Shown here: piece after piece, positions 46,511 through 56,328 of the stretch | Layout: each line of letters opens with the position of its first letter | Numbering within the stretch: the first letter of the stretch is position 1 | Source: Segetibacter sp. 3557_3 | Lineage (GTDB): Bacteria; Bacteroidota; Bacteroidia; Chitinophagales; Chitinophagaceae | Assembly: GCF_004354985.1 (NCBI RefSeq) | Contig: NZ_SMSK01000003.1 | Coordinates: 1-64,000, forward strand | Reading direction: 5' to 3' | DNA: 64,000 bases | The notes under the pieces: model-generated | The model's database searches: none | What the model saw: the letters and a program-made list of their open reading frames with translations, nothing else | Told to the model about the DNA's origin: nothing | Translations under genes and position numbers: made by a program

Positions 46511-49500
46511 ATGCCAGAGATACCAATCATAAACAGGAATAACGCACTTCCTCCTTCTGAAGATTATGACTTCTTAAGGAAGGAAGCCATTCAGTTTATC
46601 CAGCGCCTTTCCGGAAGCGTTTGGACAGACTATAATACCCATGATCCTGGTATCACCTTACTGGAGGCAATTTGCTATTCGTTGACTGACCTTGGTTACC
46701 GCACATCTTTTGATGTTAAAGATCTGCTGGAGCCGAAAACCGGTACCCCGGAAAGTCGTGAAGCCTCGTTTTATACGGCAGGTGAAATCTTGCCTGTAAA
46801 CCCGGTTACACTTACTGATTTTAGAAAGCTGGTGATTGATACTGACGGGGTTAAAAATGCATGGGTGGAGATCAGTGATGAATATGAAACACCTGTGTAT
46901 ATCGTAGAAAAAAGTGCGGAGCGTAAAGCGGGTGATCCCTTATTTGAACTTACACAAGATCCTACCAGGGGAGCACGTTTACTGCCGTTAAAAGGCTTGT
47001 ATAAGGTGTACCTGGAGTATGAGAGTGACGTGTTGGACGAGCAGAGAGAAGATGAAGTTGCGAGCCTGGTTGGTCAGAAACTTAATGCACATCGCAACCT
47101 GTGTGAAGATTTTGTAAGTATTACCGCAATAGAGTATGAACTATTTCAGATAGAAGCCGTCCTACAGGTGAACGAAGGTACCGATATAGATAAAGTTCAT
47201 GCCCGGGTGTACCAGGTGATAGAAAATTTCTTGTCGCCGCCTGTGACGTTTTACAGTCTTCAACAGATGTTGGACAAAGGCTATTCAGTTGATGAGATAT
47301 TTGAAGGTCCTAAACTTAGATATGGTTTTATCGATGCAGGCGAACTGGAAAAGTCGGAACGTTTTAAACACTTTCACCTTTCTGATATTATGCGGCTGAT
47401 TTCCGACATAGAAGGGGTGATCGCTATTAAGAAGTTCGCGATGCCCATCGAATCCCAATCGCCGCTTGCCGACTTTACGGACTGGATAGATAAGGCAAAA
47501 GACCGGCAAAAAACACCGAAGCTCGATATTGATCATTCCATTATTACTTTCATCAGGAGTGGTGACCGGCATCGCTCAGCGTCTGATAAAAAGCCATCTC
47601 CACATCGGGTAAAATCGATTTATCAGTTCCTGCAATCTTCGATGTTTCAATCGAGGTTAAAAGGTTCAGGTCATGATATCAGCGTGCCAACGGGCGAATA
47701 CATGCAGGTGGACGAATATTTTCCAATGCAACATACGTTGCCTGCAGCATATGGAATGGCGGAACGATATATAGATGTAAACATTGATGAAGGCTCGATA
47801 AGAGCTGCGCTGCGACAGGTAAACAAGGCGAATGTGGAGGATCGCAGCCAGGGAAACATGGCGCAACAAAACGCATTGCCACGCAAAATGCTCAATATTG
47901 CAGAAGCGACTTCGACTGTGCTAAAAAAGCCTGTTGGGGAAATTACCGGGAAAGAAAAAAGCATCAACAATAACATCGACGAAATTAAGTCGGCCTACTA
48001 TCAACTCCAGATTTCGAGCCTCGACAAAAGAAAGAAGTTAGCGTTGCAGCTCCGCGGCTTTCTGATGGTTTTTGAACAAATCATGGCCGACTACCTTTCC
48101 CAACTTTCAAATGTCAGGGAGTTGCTTTCTTTCAGAGAAGGCACAAAGCAAACCTATTATCCACAACCATTACACGGTATTAACGACATTGAAGCACTTT
48201 TTATAGACTACAACAGGTACAAGAAATCGCTCCTGCAACTTGTGGAGTCTGAAAACGAATTTTTACATCGGCGAAATGCGGTACTTGACCACCTGATGGC
48301 CAGGTTTTCAGAATCAATGGCGAGGTACGAGGCTTATGTTCAACGTACATTGAAGAGCCAGGCTGATGAGCGATTACGAGCCGATAAAAGTCTATTCCTA
48401 TCGGATTATATCAAGATCAGTAATTATCGCGGAAGTGGGTTTGATTACACAAACGGGGCTGATATAAATGCAGCAACCTGGGAGAACGATAACGTAGAAG
48501 GTTTCAAGAAACGCGTTTGCAGGCTATTGGGTATACGGGATTATACCCGTAAGATTATTGCCTCCGACGCCATTTATATTGCAAAGACCGGGATTGATGA
48601 AAACATCACCCGCTTTGAGGTTGTGCTTGCAGACCCGGATGACAGGGAACGTATTCTTTTAAGAAGTAGAGCCTACGAATTTGAAAGTGAAGCGCGTGAA
48701 ATTTTAAATTACATGCTGGAGAATGGTGCCGAGACTCGTTTGTACGAGCGTTCTGAATTAAAGAATGAACGGGCTTACAACCTGGTAAAAATGTCAGAGG
48801 AAGACGATAATGAAGTAATTGCCGGCATGGAGTTCCACAATAAAGATGAACAACAACTGAGAACTGATTTTGAAGAATCCTTTAGTCGAACAATGGATGT
48901 GCTCAGTTTGATGTCTGAAGCTGAAAACTTTCACGTTGTTGAGCATCTGCTACTAAGGCCAAAAATCGGGGAAAGAGAGAGTACCAGGAAAAAGGGGCAA
49001 GTGCTAAATGCAGATGTTGTGGAGTTACTCCCGTTGAATGAGCTCGGAAACAAAACAATCGTGTTGTCTGGAAGCGCGCAGGAATCAATATACCAGTTCA
49101 GGATTGCGGAAATTAAAGAGCAGAAAAAAACTGACAAAATTAAATGGCGCCTAAGCCTGGTTAAGGCAGATGAAGTCAATGAAATATTGCTGGTTCATGA
49201 AGAATTTACGTTTTATAAGCATGTCACCCGTCGGATTGACTACATCCGGAACTTCGGCTCCGACCGGTTCAATTATAAAGTAAGCACTACAGCGGACGGA
49301 CGTTTTACCTTTAGCATTGTTGATAAAGATCGCCAGCTTGCAGCGTCAAAAAAGAACTTTCGATTACAGGATGAGATGGAAGCAGAGATCATGAGGCTGG
49401 TTGAGTTTTTCTCTTTTGAGGCTTCCCCGGTTGAAGAGGAAGACGATGGTTCTGCAGAAGTGATTGCTCTTGCAGATCCATATTCGTTTAGGGTCACGGT

Positions 49501-49741
49501 AGTTTTGCCTTCGTGGCCAACGCGATTTCGCGATCCCACATTTAAACACTTGCTTGAGAAAGCATTGTACATGGAATTGCCCGCACATATCCATGCACAG
49601 GTATATTGGGTCGATCATTTTCGTATGAAAGAGTTTGAAGAAGCTTACCGGCTATGGATCCAGGCTCTAGCGGAGGATGAAATTCCGGATACAGAGATTG
49701 TGAACAATATGGTTTATGCTTTGAAACTATTGAAAAGCTAA
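46511..49741 (+). CDS. Second giant baseplate-J-like CIS protein (Afp12/Pvc12-like)
   Basis: 1076 residues. The N-terminal motif WTDYNTHDPGITLLEAIC (about 38-55) is diagnostic of Afp11/12-type baseplate proteins. The middle has two long helical segments (about 490-620) with LRGFLMVFEQIMADYLSQLSNVRELLSF. Residues 900-1030 carry a beta-rich domain, and the end (RDPTFKHLLEKALYMELPAHIHAQVYW) is the conserved baseplate-J-type tail. In Afp this protein connects wedge and fibre. It starts 72 bp after the previous stop and lies 6 bp before the tape measure gene. Confidence 0.88.
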   Translation: MPEIPIINRNNALPPSEDYDFLRKEAIQFIQRLSGSVWTDYNTHDPGITLLEAICYSLTDLGYRTSFDVKDLLEPKTGTPESREASFYTAGEILPVNPVTLTDFRKLVIDTDGVKNAWVEISDEYETPVYIVEKSAERKAGDPLFELTQDPTRGARLLPLKGLYKVYLEYESDVLDEQREDEVASLVGQKLNAHRNLCEDFVSITAIEYELFQIEAVLQVNEGTDIDKVHARVYQVIENFLSPPVTFYSLQQMLDKGYSVDEIFEGPKLRYGFIDAGELEKSERFKHFHLSDIMRLISDIEGVIAIKKFAMPIESQSPLADFTDWIDKAKDRQKTPKLDIDHSIITFIRSGDRHRSASDKKPSPHRVKSIYQFLQSSMFQSRLKGSGHDISVPTGEYMQVDEYFPMQHTLPAAYGMAERYIDVNIDEGSIRAALRQVNKANVEDRSQGNMAQQNALPRKMLNIAEATSTVLKKPVGEITGKEKSINNNIDEIKSAYYQLQISSLDKRKKLALQLRGFLMVFEQIMADYLSQLSNVRELLSFREGTKQTYYPQPLHGINDIEALFIDYNRYKKSLLQLVESENEFLHRRNAVLDHLMARFSESMARYEAYVQRTLKSQADERLRADKSLFLSDYIKISNYRGSGFDYTNGADINAATWENDNVEGFKKRVCRLLGIRDYTRKIIASDAIYIAKTGIDENITRFEVVLADPDDRERILLRSRAYEFESEAREILNYMLENGAETRLYERSELKNERAYNLVKMSEEDDNEVIAGMEFHNKDEQQLRTDFEESFSRTMDVLSLMSEAENFHVVEHLLLRPKIGERESTRKKGQVLNADVVELLPLNELGNKTIVLSGSAQESIYQFRIAEIKEQKKTDKIKWRLSLVKADEVNEILLVHEEFTFYKHVTRRIDYIRNFGSDRFNYKVSTTADGRFTFSIVDKDRQLAASKKNFRLQDEMEAEIMRLVEFFSFEASPVEEEDDGSAEVIALADPYSFRVTVVLPSWPTRFRDPTFKHLLEKALYMELPAHIHAQVYWVDHFRMKEFEEAYRLWIQALAEDEIPDTEIVNNMVYALKLLKS

Positions 49742-49747
49742 GCTACC

Positions 49748-52700
49748 ATGGCGAATCATGTTGTAAATAGACAGTGTTTTGATTTTGATTGCGGGAGCGA
49801 GTCAACAGCACGGCTTGTCCGTTTTGAATTTGAGCATTTCACACTTCCGACCATCAACCATATCGCCAGTTCAGTGTTCGAAAAGATGGATAGCGGTTCA
49901 GACGTTCGGCTCGATAAGGTATTTATTGACCTTGGCAATGTGACTGTAGCAGAATTTGGAAACGAAGAAATGATTGCCAAATTCGGCAGCATCCTCGAGG
50001 CGACCATATCGGCGCAATCATTAGAGTTGCCGTATGCCGTTACCGAAGACGTAAAGCCACCTGGTGACCGGCAACAGCAGGTACTCAGGAGTCTCCTGCT
50101 TAATGGCGACCTGCCGTGGTGGGTTGACAAGGCTGAACTACCATCACCCGATGAGTTCCTTTCAAGATTGCTTTCTGAAAATCCGCATGCAACTAAAGAA
50201 ATCTTGTTGCTCAGTGAAACCAACCCTGCCGTATTAACCCGCTTATCCACACAGTTTAAGTATCAAACGATTAGGAAACTACGGGCTTTGCCTGGTGATG
50301 AAGCTACTGGCTTCAGGAAGAGGTTAAGTGAGGAGCAAAGAGGCCAGTTCTTTGCGAAAGGTGCTTCTGTACTCACTGCTGGTTCAAACGGCGAGGAGTT
50401 TAGTTCCGATGAAGAAGGGACAGGCGAATCGATCTTTAAAGTGATGCGGTACTTTGAAAATAACCACCAGGCGCACTTGTTCCTGTCGCGGTTCTTTGCG
50501 CTAACTACACCCAATGTAGACAGCTACGACACAACTGATCCGGTGGAAATGCCGGGACGGACTAATCAAAGAAGGCAGCGAAAGCGAGGTTTACGTACGA
50601 TGGTTAAGAGGCTCTCCCAAGTTCAGCTGCGTTTCTTCTTTTACTTGTGGAATAATGATCAGGGTAAGCGACTATTAGCAGAGTTGAAATTGCTGGAGGA
50701 GGAGGACCCATTAAAACAAGAGGGCAACATCCAGGCTGGAGGCTATATACCTGATGATAGTTTAAGTCAGTCATCCTATGCTTCTTACACACAAGAACAA
50801 TCTAAAGGCGATTTAGGCAGGGCTTATCCAAAAGGGATCACTTTAGTAGGAACACAGAAAGACCATCAGCCGGAATCACTGACAGACCTTACCACTTTGG
50901 AAGTGGCAGCTAAAGTACAGGAGCAGACCCCGGTTGACCTATCAATTCAACTTGCGGAAGCATCCATTTACGACTTGATGCAGGCAGATGTGCCCAGGAT
51001 TAGTAGTGATCCGATTGCAAATGCTAGTCTTAACTCACCAGCTGCAACAACCCAGGATGCCGGGCAAAAGGATCGTTCCCTCGTCGATCATGTTGCCAGT
51101 GACGAACGGGCTAATTTAAACTTTCGAGACCGTGGGCAAGGGCCAACGATCCAGGTTATATCGCAACCTGAACCTGAGCGATTAGCACCGGCCCCCCATT
51201 CCAACACAAACGAGGAAACGGATCGTAATTCACTACCCACATCAGACTATCGAACGGAAAAGGACCTCAGCAACGATTGGCAGGAAAACCCCAAACAACC
51301 CTTGTCGGCATCGGGGGCCTCTTTTCTCGAGCCCGGTCAGGTATCGGCCACAAACAAGGCGATGTTTCATCAAGAAGCGGATCGTTATCAAGGTGAACTC
51401 GTAAGCAGGGTTGAACACGTTGATCCGTTTACCATCGGTCAGGCTAATATCTTGGAAGGGACGGAACCTGCAAGCAACCTTACCGATTTATCCTTACCCG
51501 CTACACCGGATGAGATACCCAGCTTTGCGAGTCAGACAACTGGTGAAGTGAGCGTAATGCGAGAAGTGATTAGTGGTGATGAGCGCACCAGTAATGCAAT
51601 CAAACCAGGTGATTTGAGCTTTGGCGAGACTCTGGAAAAGAGTAGTTTCAGCAATGCTGTAACATTGGAAAACTCGAGTTGTGCCCATGTAGTTGCGGCC
51701 ACCGCAAACGAGGAGGTTCCAAAACCCCCGGGAGCTTTCGCCGGAAAGGAGGACAACAATAAACACCGTAAAGTTCCTGTAAGCAGTACCAGTTTTGAAG
51801 ACTTTGCTTACTCCATGGGTAGCGCGGAGGCACTAAGTGATACTAAAGGTGGACCGGTGTCAGAACCGGGTGTTTCAGGGGAACGGGCTTCTGAACCTGC
51901 TGCGGCCCAAATGGTAGACAAAGCAAAGCCCCTGTCGCCTACCGACGAAGACACACGAAAAAGGAACCGGGTTCTCTCAATCAGCAGCAAGCTGAAATTC
52001 AACCATCCCGTAATTGTTAAATACCTTAACCAGCTCAATGATGATGAACTTATCGCACTGGACAGGTTGTTAGAAGCTATACCAACGGAAGTCAGGGATA
52101 AAAAGCGACTGGTGGATGCACTTGTTTCCCATCCCCAATTACTACAACATAAGATTATTCCATTGCTTTTTAGCGTATCGTTTAACGAGACGCCACCCGA
52201 ACAAAATCAGGACTCAACAGGGGAGAAAGACGGTGTGAAGTCGCTGCACCAAAGATTACACCACTTCCAGGAAGATCTTGAACTGATACTTAATACATTG
52301 TCCGATACACAAGCCTTGATCTTTGAAGACGTGATCCATAAAGCACGTTTTAACACGACCGTCGAACAGAACCTCTTCCGAAAGATACTGAACAAGCTCT
52401 CTGCTGAAAGTCTGAGGCTGCTCCAGAAGTTCGTTGAACTTTCTCCTAAGCAATTACAAGAGGTTATTTCGCCCATCAACTTGCCCGGTACACAGCAGAT
52501 TCGCGGAGGCACAACCTTCGCGATCTCGTCAAGTGGAAAGTACCATATTGAAAATGCGGGTTTATGTCTCATTGCGCTTTACCTGCCCACTTTTTTTTCC
52601 AATATAGGTTACCTGGAGCAGCGACAATTCAAACATAAAGGGGTTGCAATTCGCGCACTATACCTGCTGCAATACATGGCAGCGGGCGCCGGCGATAGCC

Positions 52701-53032
52701 CCGAGTACCTCCTGCAGTTGAACAAGTTGCTATGTGGCTTTGAGGTAAATGAGCCCATAGAAATAAAGGTGCGACTGAAGCGGAAAGAATTGACGGAAGC
52801 AGACAACCTGGTGGCTGCCGTGATTGCCAACTGGAATGCTTTAAAAAGCACCTCGGTCACCGGGTTTAAGGCTTCGTTTTTACAGCGAAAAGGTATCCTT
52901 ACAGAAAATGAGACCGGGTGGACCCTTCAAATTGAACGACGGGGATTTGATATGCTGCTTGCAACCCTTCCCTGGAACTGTACTATGATCAAACTTCCCT
53001 GGATGAAAAAGATGATCCATGTGGAATGGTAA
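49748..53032 (+). CDS. CIS tape measure protein (Afp14/Pvc14-like)
   Basis: 1094 residues. The N-terminal CIS_TMP domain (1-190) begins HVVNRQCFDFDCGSESTARLV and contains LDKVFIDLGNVTVAE. Residues about 330-730 are low-complexity and disordered, rich in Ser/Glu/Asp/Pro, probably the extended part that sets tube length. The C-terminal 737-1090 region is folded (LSISSKLKFNHPVIVKYLNQL, LCLIALYLPTFFSNIGYLEQR, FLQRKGILTENETGWTLQIERRGFDMLLATLPWN) and matches the family end. It is the last clear structural gene of the CIS block. Confidence 0.9.
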   Translation: MANHVVNRQCFDFDCGSESTARLVRFEFEHFTLPTINHIASSVFEKMDSGSDVRLDKVFIDLGNVTVAEFGNEEMIAKFGSILEATISAQSLELPYAVTEDVKPPGDRQQQVLRSLLLNGDLPWWVDKAELPSPDEFLSRLLSENPHATKEILLLSETNPAVLTRLSTQFKYQTIRKLRALPGDEATGFRKRLSEEQRGQFFAKGASVLTAGSNGEEFSSDEEGTGESIFKVMRYFENNHQAHLFLSRFFALTTPNVDSYDTTDPVEMPGRTNQRRQRKRGLRTMVKRLSQVQLRFFFYLWNNDQGKRLLAELKLLEEEDPLKQEGNIQAGGYIPDDSLSQSSYASYTQEQSKGDLGRAYPKGITLVGTQKDHQPESLTDLTTLEVAAKVQEQTPVDLSIQLAEASIYDLMQADVPRISSDPIANASLNSPAATTQDAGQKDRSLVDHVASDERANLNFRDRGQGPTIQVISQPEPERLAPAPHSNTNEETDRNSLPTSDYRTEKDLSNDWQENPKQPLSASGASFLEPGQVSATNKAMFHQEADRYQGELVSRVEHVDPFTIGQANILEGTEPASNLTDLSLPATPDEIPSFASQTTGEVSVMREVISGDERTSNAIKPGDLSFGETLEKSSFSNAVTLENSSCAHVVAATANEEVPKPPGAFAGKEDNNKHRKVPVSSTSFEDFAYSMGSAEALSDTKGGPVSEPGVSGERASEPAAAQMVDKAKPLSPTDEDTRKRNRVLSISSKLKFNHPVIVKYLNQLNDDELIALDRLLEAIPTEVRDKKRLVDALVSHPQLLQHKIIPLLFSVSFNETPPEQNQDSTGEKDGVKSLHQRLHHFQEDLELILNTLSDTQALIFEDVIHKARFNTTVEQNLFRKILNKLSAESLRLLQKFVELSPKQLQEVISPINLPGTQQIRGGTTFAISSSGKYHIENAGLCLIALYLPTFFSNIGYLEQRQFKHKGVAIRALYLLQYMAAGAGDSPEYLLQLNKLLCGFEVNEPIEIKVRLKRKELTEADNLVAAVIANWNALKSTSVTGFKASFLQRKGILTENETGWTLQIERRGFDMLLATLPWNCTMIKLPWMKKMIHVEW

Positions 53033-53268
53033 GTGAGTTGGTTAACAATCTGTAGATTTTGAGTCTTGATCGCAACAGTGGCTACGAATTGAGACAGTTG
53101 ACCGCGGCAATGTTCATAGGGTGATTCAGCCCTGTGCACCAAAGCATATTGATCTGCAACTTCCGTTGCATCGAATTAGTGCGGCGTCAATTCGAAATCT
53201 CTGCAAATTGTTAGTATATTAAAACACGATGAAGCAAGAACATTTACGGAACGATAAAATGCGCTACT

Positions 53269-54444
53269 ATGTCAGCTAAGAAATGGATTTGCCAAACCGA
53301 TCGGTCCCATATTTATAACGAGGCCACTGATGATTATTTCTGTCCCCAGTGCCCGGCAAACGGCGATATTGGCATACTTATCCTTGAATCAGTTTCGCCA
53401 TCACACGTTTCGCTAACCTCTCCTGTAAACGGTCAAAGATTTAATGAAGGCAGTACAATTACGATTGTTGTTGACGCGACGGTTGCAAATGGCAGTATTA
53501 GCCGGGTAGAAATTTATGACCGCGACAAAAAGATTGATGAAGCCACAACTCCACCATATACGTTCAATTACCAGAACGTTAGCCAGGGCGGTCATAGCCT
53601 TACTGCAAGGGTGTGGGATAGCAGGGGTGCGAGCGTAATTTCTGATGCAGTAAATGTGAGTGTTGTAAAGGTACCCGGAGAAGAAGTCGGGCTTAGTGTT
53701 ATTCTAATGGATGCCTCGTCTTCTATGACCGACCCCGCATTCGAAGGCAGCCCGCTGACAAGGGTACGGCTGGTAGCAACCAGCGCGGCCCATGGCATCT
53801 TCGACCTGCAACGCATGCAGAACAATCCTAATGCTTATGTAGCCGCTTTTAAGTTCGACGATCGGGTTGAATTAATGTTTATGGAGTCGGTTGCTCACCT
53901 GATCAACAGGTTTGATAAAGACGTAAATAAGTTTTCCAACTATATCTACGATGAGCTATATAAAATGCAGCAGGGCACAGATATTAACCAGGCCCTGATG
54001 CATGCACACACTTTTGTAAGCAAGTTTCTTAGCCATGAGTTGTCCGACTTTCCAGTCAACAAATACAAGATCATGATGCAGCGTATACTCAAATACGCTT
54101 CTGCAGACTCTGTGTCCATTGCAAATATCCGGGTGCTTATTTATACAGATGGCATGCAGTACGACGCTATCGGCAGTAAGGTACTACGGTCGAACCCCTT
54201 TGTACAATACCCAATTGAGGGACTTAACCATGATATTGTAATCGGAGCTTTTTTTGGAAAGGAAAATGACGAAGGTTGTAAGGAATTAAAGAGCCTGTTG
54301 AGCAGGTGTCCTATCCATGATGAAGTGCAGTTTTTCCTTTTTGATGATCCGGGCAAAATCAGCAGCCTGAAATACCTGTTCCGTATGGCTTCCGGAGCTT
54401 CCGGTTTTTGTCCGAAGTGCCTGGAAAAAGAATTGAACAGGTAG
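53269..54444 (+). CDS. Zinc-ribbon / Ig-like / vWA-domain regulator protein
   Basis: 391 residues with no signal peptide. Residues 1-36 are a zinc-ribbon-like finger (C8, H14, C25-P-Q-C28). Residues 47-134 form one bacterial Ig-like domain (VSLTSPVNGQRFNEGSTITIVV to VWDSRGASVISDAVNVSVV). Residues 140-375 are a vWA domain with a complete MIDAS: D148-A-S-S-S152, T237 and D294. A second CxxC (C381-P-K-C384) closes the protein, as in TerY-type vWA proteins with metal-binding ends. With the PP2C phosphatase and kinase downstream, it forms a TerY-P-like triad (inference). Confidence 0.85.
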   Translation: MSAKKWICQTDRSHIYNEATDDYFCPQCPANGDIGILILESVSPSHVSLTSPVNGQRFNEGSTITIVVDATVANGSISRVEIYDRDKKIDEATTPPYTFNYQNVSQGGHSLTARVWDSRGASVISDAVNVSVVKVPGEEVGLSVILMDASSSMTDPAFEGSPLTRVRLVATSAAHGIFDLQRMQNNPNAYVAAFKFDDRVELMFMESVAHLINRFDKDVNKFSNYIYDELYKMQQGTDINQALMHAHTFVSKFLSHELSDFPVNKYKIMMQRILKYASADSVSIANIRVLIYTDGMQYDAIGSKVLRSNPFVQYPIEGLNHDIVIGAFFGKENDEGCKELKSLLSRCPIHDEVQFFLFDDPGKISSLKYLFRMASGASGFCPKCLEKELNR

Positions 54445-55366
54445 TCGCTCTTATACCATCTTAAACTTACCGAAGGCTAGGTAATTGAAGCTCTCGTTCC
54501 TGCCTATCATCGGTCACCATGACTTGCTGGTTATTAGTTGTATCGTTATCGGTTGATAAACCTTCCCGAACCAACAGCTTCATTGCCGAAAAACGCGCAA
54601 TGAGCAATTGGCTTGATAAACCTTCTCTCACCCCATTTGCAAGCTGAGCTTTTAAGACCTGGTACTGCTTGAATGCTTTACTGTAACACCTGAGCCGGTC
54701 ATTTTAATTACAGCGCGCTCAGGAAAATGAAATGATAAACCTTGCATTTGCTATTGTATAAACGCGCTTACTTTCTTATATTTCATAGAGCGAAACAACA
54801 GCAGTTTTCGGCGCAGCTTATTTTGTACAACAAAATGGAATTTGCTGGTTTAATCAGGAAATTATTAGTGACTACTTATTTAATTATGTGGATTGGAGCC
54901 TGCCCGCTACGCAGTCAACCGTTCCCTTAGGCCTTTATTCAGCGGGCTTGTCCAACATAGTACAACCGGCCAACTCACTGAACAAACGCCTTAGTGAACA
55001 AGCCCCGTGGTAGAATGCTGGACCTTAAACACTTTGCTTAGCAAGCAGTAGTTGTCGCCAGACTGAACTGTTCCGTTCTGGTTGGCGAGGGGGCTTTGCA
55101 ATTATCATGGTGATTTGCCGGGCACCAGGGATCGGAGTCGCCAGCACGAAAGCTTGTATTCAGCGTTCAAAATGCCCTGCCGTAGATGCCCATTAATTAT
55201 GCAAACAATAGCAACATCGAAGGCTCGAAGCAAGTTGATTTTGCCGGTGATTGCTAACAATCCGATTGCCAAGCTGCAACGCACCGTACAACTGAACAAT
55301 ATGATCGAAGCATAGAATTCAAACAACCAGACTATCCAGAGATCTATTCAATCAAAAAACGAACAA
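54445..55366. other. Gap between vWA and phosphatase genes with three TTGATAAACCTTC copies
   Basis: About 920 bp without a convincing gene. TTGATAAACCTTC occurs at 54553-54565 and 54613-54625, and ATGATAAACCTT at about 54732-54743, spaced about 60 and 119 bp. Short open frames (54742-54930 and 55082-55315, plus strand) have no family and no ribosome-site support. The gap could hold a promoter for the phosphatase-kinase genes or a decayed gene. Confidence 0.35.
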
Positions 55367-56224
55367 TTGCAAAATAAAACCACTGCGGCGCTGCAAAGAC
55401 CTGCTGAAAACATCGGAAGCTACTTTACATGCGAAGTTTTGATGACTGCAGGTCCTAGAAAAAAATTTATGGATGATCCCGGCTCAGACATTGACCTTGG
55501 CGAAGATGTATGCGGGTTTATATCAACCTCCTCCGAAATACTCTCCTGGTTATTTGATGGTACGTCGGACCTCCACTGCCTTAAAAATCCGGCTAGTAAT
55601 CGCGAGTATTTTTCAAGCCGGTTATTGGCACAGTGTCTCTCCAACACCCTAAAAAGAGCTTACCTGCAACAACCAGCAACTTCGCTGGATGAATTGGTAG
55701 CTTCAGCCATCTTAAAGGTCAGGGACGATTGGCGGGAGGTGCTGAATGGACTTCCCGAAGAGGAAAAAGATCTCCTTACCAGCAACATCAACAACAAGAA
55801 TTTTCCTGAGTGTGCCGCTACCATCATGGCTGCACGATTTTCATTGGATGGGTCACTTTCTGTCTACCGGTCTGGTGATTCAAAAATGTTGCTGTTTGAG
55901 TCTGCCGGTAATAGTATCAATCATCTTGACACCAGCCTGGCTTCTAAAAATCCCGACAGCAACGACCGGATCTTTTTTCGAATGGTGCTCGACGCGGAAG
56001 GGGAGCTGGATATCGTATCAAATCAGCCCGACTATGAAGTTGTAAACCAGGAAGGAATAGGAACAATCATCTGCATGTCGGATGGGGTAGGGCTTTCGAC
56101 GGAGATGTTGTTAAAGGAAGATTATGATCGTGATCCGCAAAAGGTTCGCGATGAAATTATTTATCAATCGCAGGGAACCCGCGATGACAAGGTGATCTGC
56201 TTTATTGAACTAAATAGGCGATAG
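55367..56224 (+). CDS. PP2C-type Ser/Thr phosphatase
   Basis: 285 residues from a TTG start (ATG 55442 would give 260 and cut into the first strand). PP2C metal-site landmarks are in order: E46-D47 (DLGEDVCGF), D64-G65 (WLFDGTSD), GD at 170-171 (YRSGDSKMLLF), D239-G240 (CMSDGVGLS) and D273/D274 (GTRDDKVICF). All metal-binding aspartates expected for activity seem present. It should remove phosphate from Ser/Thr and likely opposes the kinase encoded downstream. Its stop TAG shares a base with a possible GTG start of the kinase gene (TAGTG), a sign of coupling. Confidence 0.82.
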   Translation: MQNKTTAALQRPAENIGSYFTCEVLMTAGPRKKFMDDPGSDIDLGEDVCGFISTSSEILSWLFDGTSDLHCLKNPASNREYFSSRLLAQCLSNTLKRAYLQQPATSLDELVASAILKVRDDWREVLNGLPEEEKDLLTSNINNKNFPECAATIMAARFSLDGSLSVYRSGDSKMLLFESAGNSINHLDTSLASKNPDSNDRIFFRMVLDAEGELDIVSNQPDYEVVNQEGIGTIICMSDGVGLSTEMLLKEDYDRDPQKVRDEIIYQSQGTRDDKVICFIELNRR

Positions 56225-56328
56225 TGTTCAATTGCATCTGCTTGCAAAAAAGAAACATTTTATTATCCAAAGCAACAACCGACAACAGTCATCATACTTT
56301 ACTGACGTGCTTAAATTTTGACGGTCAC

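Noticed and set aside
35840-53032. Prophage
   Set aside because: There is no capsid, portal, terminase, integrase or lysis cassette, and the tape measure and giant baseplate proteins are of the CIS type.
35840-53032. Type VI secretion system
   Set aside because: There is a single one-piece sheath instead of TssB/TssC, and no TssJ, TssL, TssM or ClpV is present.
54742-54930. Small exported protein
   Set aside because: A hydrophobic stretch near its C-terminus looks like a signal, but there is no mature part and no start signal.
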